Shown here one piece after another: positions 1 to 7,585 of a stretch of DNA of 64,000 nt. The position numbers and the translations under genes were made by a program. Each line of letters opens with the position of its first letter. The stretch's first letter is position 1. The notes beneath the pieces were generated by a model. That model did not search any database and was not told the DNA's origin. It saw nothing but the letters and a program-made list of their open reading frames with translations. The DNA is taken from NCBI RefSeq assembly GCF_014646515.1, contig NZ_BMNK01000005.1, positions 62,001 to 126,000 on the forward strand, given 5' to 3'. This DNA is from Nonomuraea glycinis. GTDB taxonomy: Bacteria > Actinomycetota > Actinomycetes > Streptosporangiales > Streptosporangiaceae.

Positions 1-17
1 GCGAAGGCGGTAACTTT

Positions 18-671
18 ATGACTTTCAGCGAGTACGTGGTCTCCCGCTGGGACACCCTCTCGCTGGCCGCCGTCGAACACGCCCTCGTGGTCGCCCTCGC
101 GATCGCCATCGCCACGGCCGTCGGCGTGGGGGTCGGACTCCTCACCTATGAGCGGCCCAAGGCGCGGGGCGCCTCCCTGACAGTGTCCGCCGGAATCCTC
201 ACCATCCCCTCCCTGGCCCTGCTCACCCTGCTCATCCCGATCACCGGGCTCGGCTGGGGATCCACCCTGATAGCGCTCACCGCGTACGCGTTCCTGCCGA
301 TCATCAGGAACACCGTCACCGGGCTGAGCGGCGTGGACGCCGCCACCGTGGAGGCGGGGCGCGGGATGGGCATGGGCGCCGTCCGCCTGCTGCTGCGGCT
401 GAGACTGCCGCTGGCCTGGCCGCTGATCCTGACAGGCGTGCGCATCTCCGCGCAGATGCTGATCGGCATCGCGGCCATCGCCGCCTACGTCGACGGGCCT
501 GGCCTCGGCAGCCAGATCTTCGAGGGGCTCTCCCGGCTCGGCTCCGTCAACTCGCTCAACGCCACGCTCGCGGGCACGCTCGGCATCGTGATCATCGCGG
601 TGCTGTTCGACGCGTTCTTCTCCGCCGTCCGCCATCTGACCACGCCCAGGGGGCTTCGTGTTCGACCGTGA
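18..671 (+). CDS. Betaine/osmolyte ABC transporter permease (OpuCB-like)
   Basis: A 217-residue integral membrane permease of the OpuC/ProW type, expected to form half of the membrane channel of a quaternary-amine (glycine betaine, choline or carnitine) importer. Hydrophobic segments lie near residues 20-42, 55-78, 85-100, 145-165 and 185-205. The EAA loop that docks on the ATPase is visible around residues 112-125 (EAGRGMGMGAVRLL). It is the first gene of a four-gene operon and overlaps the ATPase gene by 14 bases. The ATG start is preceded by AAGGCGGTAA, a usable ribosome binding site, but the true operon promoter lies outside the window. The substrate is inferred from the family; a related osmoprotectant such as ectoine is possible. 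Confidence 0.88.
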   Translation: MTFSEYVVSRWDTLSLAAVEHALVVALAIAIATAVGVGVGLLTYERPKARGASLTVSAGILTIPSLALLTLLIPITGLGWGSTLIALTAYAFLPIIRNTVTGLSGVDAATVEAGRGMGMGAVRLLLRLRLPLAWPLILTGVRISAQMLIGIAAIAAYVDGPGLGSQIFEGLSRLGSVNSLNATLAGTLGIVIIAVLFDAFFSAVRHLTTPRGLRVRP

Positions 672-1653
672 TCCCGAAGGCGTCCGCATCGAGTTGCGGG
701 CGCTGACCAAGCACTACCCGGGTCAGCCCGCCCCAGCGGTCGACAACGTCAACCTCGTCATCCCCGCCGGCGAGCTCGTCGTCTTCGTCGGCCCGTCGGG
801 CTGCGGCAAGACCACCACGATGAAGATGATCAACCGCCTCGTGGAGCCCACGTCGGGCGAGATCCGCATCGGCGGCCAGGACGTCCTCAGCCTGCACCCC
901 GACGAGCTGCGCAGGCACATCGGCTACGCCATCCAGCAGGTCGGCCTGTTCCCGCACCAGACCGTGGGGCAGAACATCGCGCTCGTCCCCAAGCTGCTCG
1001 GCTGGCCGGCCGACCGGATCGCCGCGCGGGTGGAAGAGCTGCTCGCGCTGGTGCACCTGGACCCGGCGATGTTCCGGGACCGCTACCCCCGCCAGCTCTC
1101 CGGCGGCCAGCAGCAGCGGGTGGGCGTCGCCAGAGCGCTCGCCGCCGACCCGCCGGTGATGCTGATGGACGAGCCGTTCGGCGCCACCGACCCCATCACC
1201 CGCGAGCACCTGCAGAACGAGTTCGTCAAACTGCAGAAACAGCTGCGCAAGACGATCATCTTCGTCACGCACGACTTCGAGGAGGCCATCAAGCTCGGCG
1301 ACCGCATCGCCGTGCTGAAGGACCGCTCGCACATCGCGCAGTACGACACGCCCGCCAACATCCTGGCCAACCCGGCCGACGACTACGTGGCCGGCTTCAT
1401 CGGCCAGGACGCCACCCTCAAGCGGCTCGCGCTGCTCCGGGTGGCGGACGTACCCCAGGAGGAGGCGCGGCCCGGCCGCGAGCTGCCGCGGATCGCGGCG
1501 GACGCCACCCTGCGTGAGGCGCTGGACCTGATGGTCGCGCACGGCACCGACCGGTGCGGCACGCCGTCCGGCGTGCTCACCTACGCCACGCTCTGTGCCG
1601 CCGTGGGATCCTCAGCCGTCGCACGGGAGGAAGTGGTCGCCGGTGACCGCTGA
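658..1653 (+). CDS. Betaine/osmolyte ABC transporter ATP-binding protein (OpuCA-like)
   Basis: The 331-residue ATPase that drives the osmolyte importer. Walker A (GPSGCGKT) is at about residues 45-52, the ABC signature LSGGQQQ at 147-153, Walker B ([10 protein letters not shown]) at 167-176, and the switch histidine in FVTHDFEEA near 205. The tail after residue about 230 is short; OpuCA proteins usually carry two CBS domains that sense ionic strength, while here only part of one CBS-like segment can be seen ([13 protein letters not shown]), so osmotic gating may be reduced. The start is GTG inside the end of the upstream permease gene, and the 3' end overlaps the next permease, so translation is probably coupled. 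Confidence 0.9.
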   Translation: MFDRDPEGVRIELRALTKHYPGQPAPAVDNVNLVIPAGELVVFVGPSGCGKTTTMKMINRLVEPTSGEIRIGGQDVLSLHPDELRRHIGYAIQQVGLFPHQTVGQNIALVPKLLGWPADRIAARVEELLALVHLDPAMFRDRYPRQLSGGQQQRVGVARALAADPPVMLMDEPFGATDPITREHLQNEFVKLQKQLRKTIIFVTHDFEEAIKLGDRIAVLKDRSHIAQYDTPANILANPADDYVAGFIGQDATLKRLALLRVADVPQEEARPGRELPRIAADATLREALDLMVAHGTDRCGTPSGVLTYATLCAAVGSSAVAREEVVAGDR

Positions 1654-2410
1654 AACCCTCACTGTCGGCAAGCCGCGCAACCCCGTCCGTGCCTCGGGCC
1701 TGCGTCACCTGATCACCCCGGCCGCCATCCTGATCGCGCTGACCGCCCTGTACGCCTGGGTCGGCACACTGGAGCTCGACTCCATCGAACAGCGCAGCCT
1801 CAACGCGGCGGTGATCCTCGCCAAGACCGTCGAGCACCTCCGGATGACGGTCATCGCGACCGCCCTCGTGGTGATCATCGCGATCCCGCTCGGCATCGTC
1901 GCCTCGCGCGCCAAGAACCGGCTCGTCACCCCGCTCATCCTCACCGCGGGCAACCTGGGCCAGGCCGTGCCCTGCATCGGGCTGCTCGTGCTGGCCACCT
2001 TCGTGCTGGGCGTGGGATTCCAGACCGCCCTGGTGGGGCTGGTCGCCTACGCGGTGCTGCCGGTGCTGCGCAACACCATGGTCGGGCTGCAGCAGATCGA
2101 CCCCGCGCTCATCGAGGCCGCCCGCGGCATGGGCATGACCAAGGGACAGATCCTGCGCCGGGTCGAGCTCAAGCTCGCCGTGCCCACCATCCTCGCCGGG
2201 CTGCGCACCGCCCTGGTGCTGACCGTCGGCGTCGCCACGCTCGGCGCCTTCGTGGCCGCCGGCGGACTGGGCGAGCTGATCATCAATGGGCTCAAGCTGA
2301 ACCGCCTGCCCGTGACCATCGTCGGCGGCGTGCTGACCGCGTGCATCGCCTTCTTCATCGACTGGCTGGGCGGGCTCGCCGAGAACCTGCTCAAGCCCCG
2401 CGGCATGTGA
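1643..2410 (+). CDS. Betaine/osmolyte ABC transporter permease (OpuCD-like)
   Basis: The second membrane subunit of the importer, 255 residues. It is similar in layout to the first permease and has the EAA loop IEAARGMGMTKGQIL about two-thirds along. I chose GTG at 1643 because a strong ribosome binding site, GGGAGGAAG at 1625-1633, sits just before it. An in-frame GTG at 1595 would add 16 residues without a comparable site and overlap the ATPase gene by 59 bases. With the chosen start the overlap is 11 bases. Several membrane-spanning segments are evident between residues about 25 and 240. Function follows from family and operon position. Confidence 0.88.
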   Translation: MTAETLTVGKPRNPVRASGLRHLITPAAILIALTALYAWVGTLELDSIEQRSLNAAVILAKTVEHLRMTVIATALVVIIAIPLGIVASRAKNRLVTPLILTAGNLGQAVPCIGLLVLATFVLGVGFQTALVGLVAYAVLPVLRNTMVGLQQIDPALIEAARGMGMTKGQILRRVELKLAVPTILAGLRTALVLTVGVATLGAFVAAGGLGELIINGLKLNRLPVTIVGGVLTACIAFFIDWLGGLAENLLKPRGM

Positions 2411-2450
2411 CCTGTCCTTCCCGCAATCCCGAACCAAGAGGTGTTTTCGC

Positions 2451-3413
2451 ATGCAAGCCCGCCCCCTTCGCCGTACGCTCGCGCTGCTCGCCGCGGCCGC
2501 GTTGACCATGTCCGTGAGCGCCTGCGGCGGTGGTGACACCACCGCCACCGCCAGCGCCGGCGGCGAGCTCGAAGGCGCGTCGTTCGTCGTCGGCTCCAAG
2601 GACTTCACCGAGAACATCATGCTCGGCCAGATCGCGGTGCACCTGCTGAAGGCGCACGGCGCCGAGGTGGAGGACAAGACCAACCTGGGCGGCACGGTGA
2701 CCAACCGCAAGGCGCTGCTCAGCGGCGAGATCGACCTCTACTGGGAGTACTCCGGCACCGGGTGGATCGAGCACCTGAAGAACACCGAGCCGATCGCCGA
2801 CTCGGCCGAGCAGTTCAAGGCCACCTCGGAGGCCGACAAGAAGCAGAACAAGATCCACTGGATCGGCCCGACCCCGCTGAACAACACCTACGCCCTGGCG
2901 ATCCGCGCGGAGAAGGCCACGGAGCTCGGCGTCAAGACGGTCTCGGACGTGGCGAAGCTCGCCGAGACCAAGCCGGAGGAGGTCTCCATCTGCATCGAGA
3001 CCGAGTTCTCCACCCGCGACGACGGGCTGCCCGGCCTCACCAAGGCGTACGACTTCAAGATCCCCAAGGACCGGATCGCGCTGCTCGACACCGGCGTCGT
3101 CTACACCGAGACGGACAAGGGCGAGACCTGCAACTTCGGCGAGGTGTTCACCACCGACGGGCGCATCGCCGCGCTCGGGCTGACGGTGCTGGAGGACGAC
3201 AAGAAGTTCTTCCCCGTCTACAACGCCGCCGTGACCGTACGGGACGAGGTCTTCCAGCAGCACCCCGAGCTGGCGGACGTCTTCAACCCGGTGATCGCCA
3301 AGCTCGATGACGCCACCATGCAGACGCTCAACGCCAAGGTCGACGTCGAGGGGATGGAGCCGGCCAAGGTCTCGGCCGACTGGCTGCGGGAGTCCGGCTT
3401 CCTGGGCGCCTGA
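2451..3413 (+). CDS. Betaine/osmolyte-binding lipoprotein (OpuCC-like)
   Basis: The 320-residue extracellular solute receptor of the importer. A lipoprotein signal peptide ends in a lipobox with the acylated cysteine at residue 25 (SVSACGGG). The mature part has the OpuAC/OsmX-type start VVGSKDFTEN and the GGTVTNRKALLSGEIDLYWEYSGT region typical of quaternary-amine binding proteins. It begins 40 bases after the second permease with AAGAGGTGTTTTCGC before the ATG. It closes the operon, as is usual for this transporter type. A GC-rich hairpin (GCGGCCG/CGGCCGC) just after the stop may end transcription. The exact ligand cannot be read from sequence. Confidence 0.9.
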   Translation: MQARPLRRTLALLAAAALTMSVSACGGGDTTATASAGGELEGASFVVGSKDFTENIMLGQIAVHLLKAHGAEVEDKTNLGGTVTNRKALLSGEIDLYWEYSGTGWIEHLKNTEPIADSAEQFKATSEADKKQNKIHWIGPTPLNNTYALAIRAEKATELGVKTVSDVAKLAETKPEEVSICIETEFSTRDDGLPGLTKAYDFKIPKDRIALLDTGVVYTETDKGETCNFGEVFTTDGRIAALGLTVLEDDKKFFPVYNAAVTVRDEVFQQHPELADVFNPVIAKLDDATMQTLNAKVDVEGMEPAKVSADWLRESGFLGA

Positions 3414-3426
3414 CCCAGGCAGCGGC

Positions 3427-3503
3427 CGCTCGCCGGCCGCTCGCCTGGCGCTCGCCTGGCGCTTGCCTGGCGCTTGCCTGGCACTCGCCTGGCACTCGCC
3501 TGG
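3427..3503. repeat. Seven-unit 11-bp tandem repeat
   Basis: Seven head-to-tail 11-base units fill the gap between the binding-protein gene and the LacI gene. The first reads CGCTCGCCGGC; the other six follow CRCTYGCCTGG, with paired variants (two CGCTCGCCTGG, two CGCTTGCCTGG, two CACTCGCCTGG). The pairing suggests stepwise duplication. The array abuts a perfect operator-like palindrome at 3505-3519. It is too short and uniform to be a CRISPR. Confidence 0.9.
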
Positions 3504-3504
3504 G

Positions 3505-3519
3505 GCCGAAACTTTCGGC
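3505..3519. promoter_or_regulatory. Operator-like palindrome upstream of LacI gene
   Basis: GCCGAAACTTTCGGC is a perfect 15-base palindrome around a central C, 57 bases before the LacI start codon. It contains CGAA-N-TTCG-type half sites of the kind described for some actinobacterial xylan/xyloside LacI regulators. A TACTAT -10-like box follows at 3534-3539, so a bound repressor would cover the -35 region. Autoregulation by the downstream LacI protein is the simplest reading. Confidence 0.6.
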
Positions 3520-3576
3520 GTCTCGAACAGGGCTACTATGCGGTACGCCCCGACGACGTCGTGGAGAGGACCCTGG

Positions 3577-4593
3577 ATGCCCCGTGCGGCGAGACGGACG
3601 GTCACGCTGCACGACGTGGCGGCGGCGGCCGGCGTCTCGGTGGCGACCGCCTCTCGCGTCCTGGGCGGCAGCTCGCGGACCGTGGCGCCGGAGTACGAAC
3701 AGCGCGTCCTCGCCGCGGCCGCCGCCCTGCGCTACACCGCGGACGCCTCGGCCAGGGCGATGCGGCGCGCCGGCGATGCCATCACCCTCGTCGCCGACGA
3801 CCTGACCACCCCCGCCATGGGGATCATGGTGGCCGAGATGGAGCGGCAGGCGCGGATGTCCGGCGTCTTCGTCACCGTCTGCTCGACGCAGGCCGCCCCC
3901 GACCGGCAGCTCGACGCCGTCCGCCTGCTGCGCTCCCTGCGCCCGCGCGCGCTCGTACTCGCCTCCAGCAGGTTCGGGGCCGGTGAGCTCGACAGCCGCC
4001 TGCTGGCCGAGCTGCACGCCTACGAGCGCGACGGCGGACGGGTGGTGGTCGTGGGCGTGACCCACGGCTCGTTCGACTCGATCGCCTTCGACAACCACGG
4101 CGCGGGCCGCCTGGTGGGCGAGCACATCGCCGCGACCGGGCACCGGCGGGTGACGATCCTGGCCGGGCCCGCCGAGCGGGTCAACTTCTCCGGCCGCGTC
4201 GCCGGCATGGTCGAAGGGTTGCGGGCGGGTGGCGTCCAGCCGAGGCACATCAGGATCGCGTACGGCGAGGCCAGTCGCCAGGGCGGCTTCGACGCCGCGC
4301 GCGAGCTGCCCGCCGGGCACCGCGACGCGGTGCTCGCCGTCAACGACGTCATCGCGATCGGCGCGCTGTCGGCCCTCCGCGCGGCCGGGGTCGCCGTTCC
4401 CGGCGACGTGTCGGTGACCGGCATCGACGACATCCAGCTCGCCGTGGACGTGACGCCACGGCTGACCACCGTGGGGCTTCCCCTGGCCCACGTGGGCGCC
4501 GAGTCCATCCGTCTGGCGCTGCGCGAGAGGACCGAGCCCGAACACCTCACCGTACGAGGCCGCCTGATCATCAGGGCGAGCACCCGCCCCTGA
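3577..4593 (+). CDS. LacI-family transcriptional regulator
   Basis: A 338-residue sugar-responsive repressor. The N-terminal helix-turn-helix with hinge is at residues 9-60 (VTLHDVAAAAGVSVATASRVL), followed by a periplasmic-binding-protein-like effector domain from about 65 to the end, closing with the usual VTGIDDIQLAVDVTPRLTTV segment. The start is ATG 3577 with GAGAGGA seven bases before; longer in-frame versions would read through the tandem repeat and are unlikely. It lies upstream of a dehydrogenase, a PmoA-like and a cupin gene, and a second LacI gene follows them. A palindrome in its own promoter points to autoregulation. The effector is unknown. Confidence 0.9.
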   Translation: MPRAARRTVTLHDVAAAAGVSVATASRVLGGSSRTVAPEYEQRVLAAAAALRYTADASARAMRRAGDAITLVADDLTTPAMGIMVAEMERQARMSGVFVTVCSTQAAPDRQLDAVRLLRSLRPRALVLASSRFGAGELDSRLLAELHAYERDGGRVVVVGVTHGSFDSIAFDNHGAGRLVGEHIAATGHRRVTILAGPAERVNFSGRVAGMVEGLRAGGVQPRHIRIAYGEASRQGGFDAARELPAGHRDAVLAVNDVIAIGALSALRAAGVAVPGDVSVTGIDDIQLAVDVTPRLTTVGLPLAHVGAESIRLALRERTEPEHLTVRGRLIIRASTRP

Positions 4594-4708
4594 GCGCTTG
4601 GTCCGGTGGCGTTGTCCATCCGGCCCTTGGCGCCTGTCGGTGGCGTCGTCAGGGAGAGCACCCGACCCTGAGTGCCTTGACGGTGGCGCGAGGTGGCGGG
4701 CAAACTGC

Positions 4709-4722
4709 GGAATACGTTTTCC
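4709..4722. promoter_or_regulatory. LacI-type operator before the Gfo/Idh operon
   Basis: GGAATACGTTTTCC is a 14-base near-palindrome centred on ACGT with one mismatched pair, a common LacI operator shape. It lies 18 bases before the dehydrogenase start codon and just ahead of its ribosome binding site, so binding would block transcription of the downstream operon. Either of the two LacI proteins of the locus could be the ligand; this differs from the CGAAACTTTCG site before the first LacI gene. Confidence 0.5.
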
Positions 4723-4740
4723 CGGCGTTTGAAGGATCTT

Positions 4741-5850
4741 ATGTCTCAACCCCGCTACCGGACCGCGATCGTCGGCACCGGTGGGATCGCCACCGCACAC
4801 GCACAGGCCCTGGCCCGCTCCGACGGGCGGGCCGACCTCGTCGCCGCGGTCGACGTGGACCCCGGCCGAGCCCGGACCTTCGCCGCCACGTGGAACGTGC
4901 CGCGCACCTACGCCGGCTTGACCGAGCTGCTCCGGGAGGAGGAGGTGGACCTGGTCCACCTGTGCACCCCGCCCTCGCTGCACGCACCACAGGCCCTGGA
5001 GTGCCTGGAGGCCGGGGTCACCGTGCTGATGGAGAAGCCGCCCACGCTCTCCCTCGCCGAGCTCGACACCCTGATCGAGGCCGAGCGCCGCTCCACCGGC
5101 CACGTCGCCACCGTCTTCCAGCACCGGTTCGGCGCCGGCGCCGCCCGGCTGCGCGGGCTGCTGGACTCCGGCGAGCTCGGCCGCCCCCTGCTGGCCACCT
5201 GCCTCACCCAGTGGTACCGCGACGAGGCCTACTTCGCCGTCCCCTGGCGCGGCACTTGGGAGTCCGAAGGCGGCGGGCCCACCATGGGCCACGGCATCCA
5301 CCAGTTCGACCTGCTCTTCTCCGTGCTCGGCCCCTGGCAGGAGGTGAGCGCGATGGCCGCCCGCCAGGCCCGCGACACCGAGACCGAGGACGTGTCGATG
5401 GCCCTGGTGACCTTCGACAACGGCGCCATGGCCACGGTGGTCAACTCGGTGGTGTCACCGAGGGAGACCTCCGTGCTCCGCTTCGACCTCGAGCGCGCCA
5501 CCGTCGAGGTCGAGCACCTGTACGGCTACAGCGACGACGACTGGACCATCACCCCCGCCCCGGGGCACGAGAAGGTGGCCGAGCTCTGGCAGCCCGACCC
5601 CGACGCCGCGCGGAGCAACCACGACGGCCAGTTCGCCGCGGTCCTGGACGCGCTCGACCGGGGCGAGGCGCCGCCCGTCACGCTGGAGGAGGCCCGGCGG
5701 ACGATGGAGTTCGTCGCCGCCGTCTACGCCTCCTCCTTTACCGGCCGGCGCGTCCGCAGCGGGGAGCTCGGCCCCGGCAGCCCCTTCACCGAGCGGATGG
5801 ACGGGACGGGCGCCCCATGGAAGACCCCTTCGAGCGAAGCGAGCCAGTGA
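4741..5850 (+). CDS. Gfo/Idh/MocA family oxidoreductase
   Basis: A 369-residue NAD(P)-dependent dehydrogenase that probably oxidises a sugar or inositol-like polyol. The N-terminal Rossmann fold shows VGTGGIA at 11-17, the EKP motif with the conserved lysine at 98-100, and a GHGIHQFD segment near 185 typical of the catalytic region. I chose ATG 4741 because GAAGGA at 4731-4736 precedes it and an operator-like palindrome lies directly upstream; the in-frame alternative at 4693 would place that palindrome inside the gene. It overlaps the PmoA-like gene (GTGATGA junction), so the two are probably co-translated. Its substrate is unknown. Confidence 0.88.
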   Translation: MSQPRYRTAIVGTGGIATAHAQALARSDGRADLVAAVDVDPGRARTFAATWNVPRTYAGLTELLREEEVDLVHLCTPPSLHAPQALECLEAGVTVLMEKPPTLSLAELDTLIEAERRSTGHVATVFQHRFGAGAARLRGLLDSGELGRPLLATCLTQWYRDEAYFAVPWRGTWESEGGGPTMGHGIHQFDLLFSVLGPWQEVSAMAARQARDTETEDVSMALVTFDNGAMATVVNSVVSPRETSVLRFDLERATVEVEHLYGYSDDDWTITPAPGHEKVAELWQPDPDAARSNHDGQFAAVLDALDRGEAPPVTLEEARRTMEFVAAVYASSFTGRRVRSGELGPGSPFTERMDGTGAPWKTPSSEASQ

Positions 5851-6776
5851 TGACCCCCACCCTGCAGGCCACCCACGCGCTCGGCCGGTCCGTCGCCGTC
5901 ACCGCCGGCGACGTCGAGCTCTTCACCTACACCTACCGGCCCGACACCCCCGTGCTGGAGTCGCCGAAGCCCTACCTGCACCCGATCCGCACGCTGACCG
6001 GCGACACGGTCTCGCTGTTCCGGCCGCACGACCACGTCTGGCACAAGGGCATCGCCTGGTCGCTGCCGCACGTGGGCGAGCACAACTTCTGGGGCGGGCC
6101 CACGTACGTCCAGGGTGAGTACGTACAGCTCGACAACAACGGCAGCGCGGTCCACCGCGAGATGGCCGAGCTGTCGGCCACCGGCGACCGGGTCCGGATC
6201 GCGCACCACCTCGACTGGATCTCGCAGGCCGGCCGGCCCGTCATCGAGGAGCGGCGGGCACTGACGGCCACCGTGGTGGACGCGACCACCTGGGCGCTGG
6301 TGTTCGAGACGGCCATGACGAACGTGTCCGGCGGCACGCTCGACTTCGGCTCCCCGACGACCAAGGGGCGTGAGAACGCCGGCTACGGCGGCCTGTTCTG
6401 GCGCGGCCCGCGGTCGTTCACCGACGGCATCATCCAGTCGCCGTCCGGCGCGGGCGGCGACGAGCTGCGGGGTCTGCGGGCGGAGTGGTTCGGCTTCCGT
6501 GGCCGCCACGACGGGACCGGGGACTGGTCGACGATCGTCATGGTCGACGACACCGCCAACCCGCAGCATCCGCCGCAGTGGTTCGCCCGCAGCGAGCAGT
6601 TCGCCTGCCTCAGCCCGGCGCCGTTCTTCAGCGAGGAGGTCCCGCTGGCCGACGGCGAGACGATGAGCTTCCGGTACGCGGTCGTCGTGGCCGACGGGGA
6701 CCGGGGCGAGGACGGCTCGGCCCTCCTCGCCAAGCAGGGCCGCGCCGCCCTCGCCGCCGGCCGGGACGCGACATGA
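5850..6776 (+). CDS. PmoA-like protein (DUF6807)
   Basis: A protein of about 308 residues resembling the family annotated as 'methane oxygenase PmoA', a name that misleads because members lie in sugar catabolic clusters and are unrelated to particulate methane monooxygenase. Visible family features are the His-rich segment RPHDHVWHKGIAW at 58-70 and GPTTKGREN-like residues in the middle of a mostly beta sequence. No membrane segments are seen. The ATG overlaps the stop codon of the dehydrogenase; an in-frame ATG at 5817 is an alternative. It overlaps the next gene by four bases. Reaction unknown; a role in handling the same carbohydrate is inferred from context. Confidence 0.75.
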   Translation: MTPTLQATHALGRSVAVTAGDVELFTYTYRPDTPVLESPKPYLHPIRTLTGDTVSLFRPHDHVWHKGIAWSLPHVGEHNFWGGPTYVQGEYVQLDNNGSAVHREMAELSATGDRVRIAHHLDWISQAGRPVIEERRALTATVVDATTWALVFETAMTNVSGGTLDFGSPTTKGRENAGYGGLFWRGPRSFTDGIIQSPSGAGGDELRGLRAEWFGFRGRHDGTGDWSTIVMVDDTANPQHPPQWFARSEQFACLSPAPFFSEEVPLADGETMSFRYAVVVADGDRGEDGSALLAKQGRAALAAGRDAT

Positions 6777-7567
6777 CCCCCACGTCGCCCGGAGGGACGC
6801 CCACGTCTGGCGCGCCTGCGTCGCCCGGAGGGACGCCGGCGTTTCCCGGGGGTACGTCCGTCAGCAGGCTGGCGGTTTACACGGGTGCCTGTGCCGACGG
6901 TCTGGAGGGCGGCACGCCGCACCTGCACACGGCCTCCACCGAGGCGTACGTCGTCATCGCCGGTCGTGGCGCCCTGCAGACGCTCGACATGAGCGGCTTC
7001 CGGGAGACCGAGCTGAGCAGCGGCTCGACCGTGTGGTTCACGCCCGGCACCATCCACCGGGCGGTCAACCGGGGCGGCCTGGAAGTGGTCGTCGTCATGC
7101 AGAACGCCGGACTGCCCGAGGCCGGCGACGCGGTCATGACCTTCCCCCCGGAGATCGTCGGCGACCCGGCCCGCTACCGGGAGGCCGCCACCCTCCCGTC
7201 CGGCGGCCCCGACGCGGTGGAGACGGCGGTCCGGCGGCGCCGCGAGCTCGCGGTGGAGGGGTTCCTGCGCCTCGCCGACGCCGCCCGCGAGGGCGACCTC
7301 CAACCCCTGCACAGCCTGTACGCGAGCGCGGTCGCGCTGGTCCGGCCCTCGGTCGCACGCTGGCGCGAGATCTGGGCGGCCACGGTCGTCCGGGAGACCC
7401 GCGAGACGGCGGCGGTCCTCGACGCGCTCGACCGTGGCGACGGCGACCACCTCCTGCGCTCCTCGCTCCTCGAAGCCCCGCCCGAGCCCCGGTGGGGAAT
7501 GTGCGGCCACCTCCACGCCCACGACGTCGCCCACCCCGTCGTACACGCCCCGGACCCCGCGCGATGA
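6773..7567 (+). CDS. Cupin-domain protein
   Basis: A 264-residue protein. After a repetitive low-complexity N-terminus (residues 2-27), a cupin barrel spans about 30-125, with GGTPHLHTASTEAYVVIAGRG supplying metal-binding histidines and GSTVWFTPGTIHRAVN the second motif. The C-terminal part (150-264) is helical, rich in Arg/Glu and ends with a His-rich segment (GMCGHLHAHDVAH). It starts within an ATGA overlap with the PmoA-like gene and ends 18 bases before the second LacI gene, so all belong to one transcript. It may be a sugar isomerase-like or ligand-sensing cupin; the activity cannot be decided from the sequence. Confidence 0.72.
   Translation: MTPTSPGGTPTSGAPASPGGTPAFPGGTSVSRLAVYTGACADGLEGGTPHLHTASTEAYVVIAGRGALQTLDMSGFRETELSSGSTVWFTPGTIHRAVNRGGLEVVVVMQNAGLPEAGDAVMTFPPEIVGDPARYREAATLPSGGPDAVETAVRRRRELAVEGFLRLADAAREGDLQPLHSLYASAVALVRPSVARWREIWAATVVRETRETAAVLDALDRGDGDHLLRSSLLEAPPEPRWGMCGHLHAHDVAHPVVHAPDPAR
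6781..6860. repeat. Short tandem repeat at the 5' end of the cupin gene
   Basis: The 18-base string GTCGCCCGGAGGGACGCC occurs twice (about 6784-6801 and 6822-6839), followed by a diverged third copy. All copies are in frame and encode SPGGTP-type units directly after the start codon. The repeat begins at a four-base ATGA overlap between two genes. Confidence 0.8.
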
Positions 7568-7585
7568 CCTCACGGCCGGGACACC

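Noticed and set aside
3427..3503. Possible CRISPR array
   Set aside because: Units are 11 bases with no spacers and no cas genes nearby; it is a simple tandem repeat.
5850..6776. Particulate methane monooxygenase subunit
   Set aside because: The family name PmoA is misleading: the protein has no membrane helices or copper-site pattern of real methane monooxygenase and sits in a sugar-type operon.
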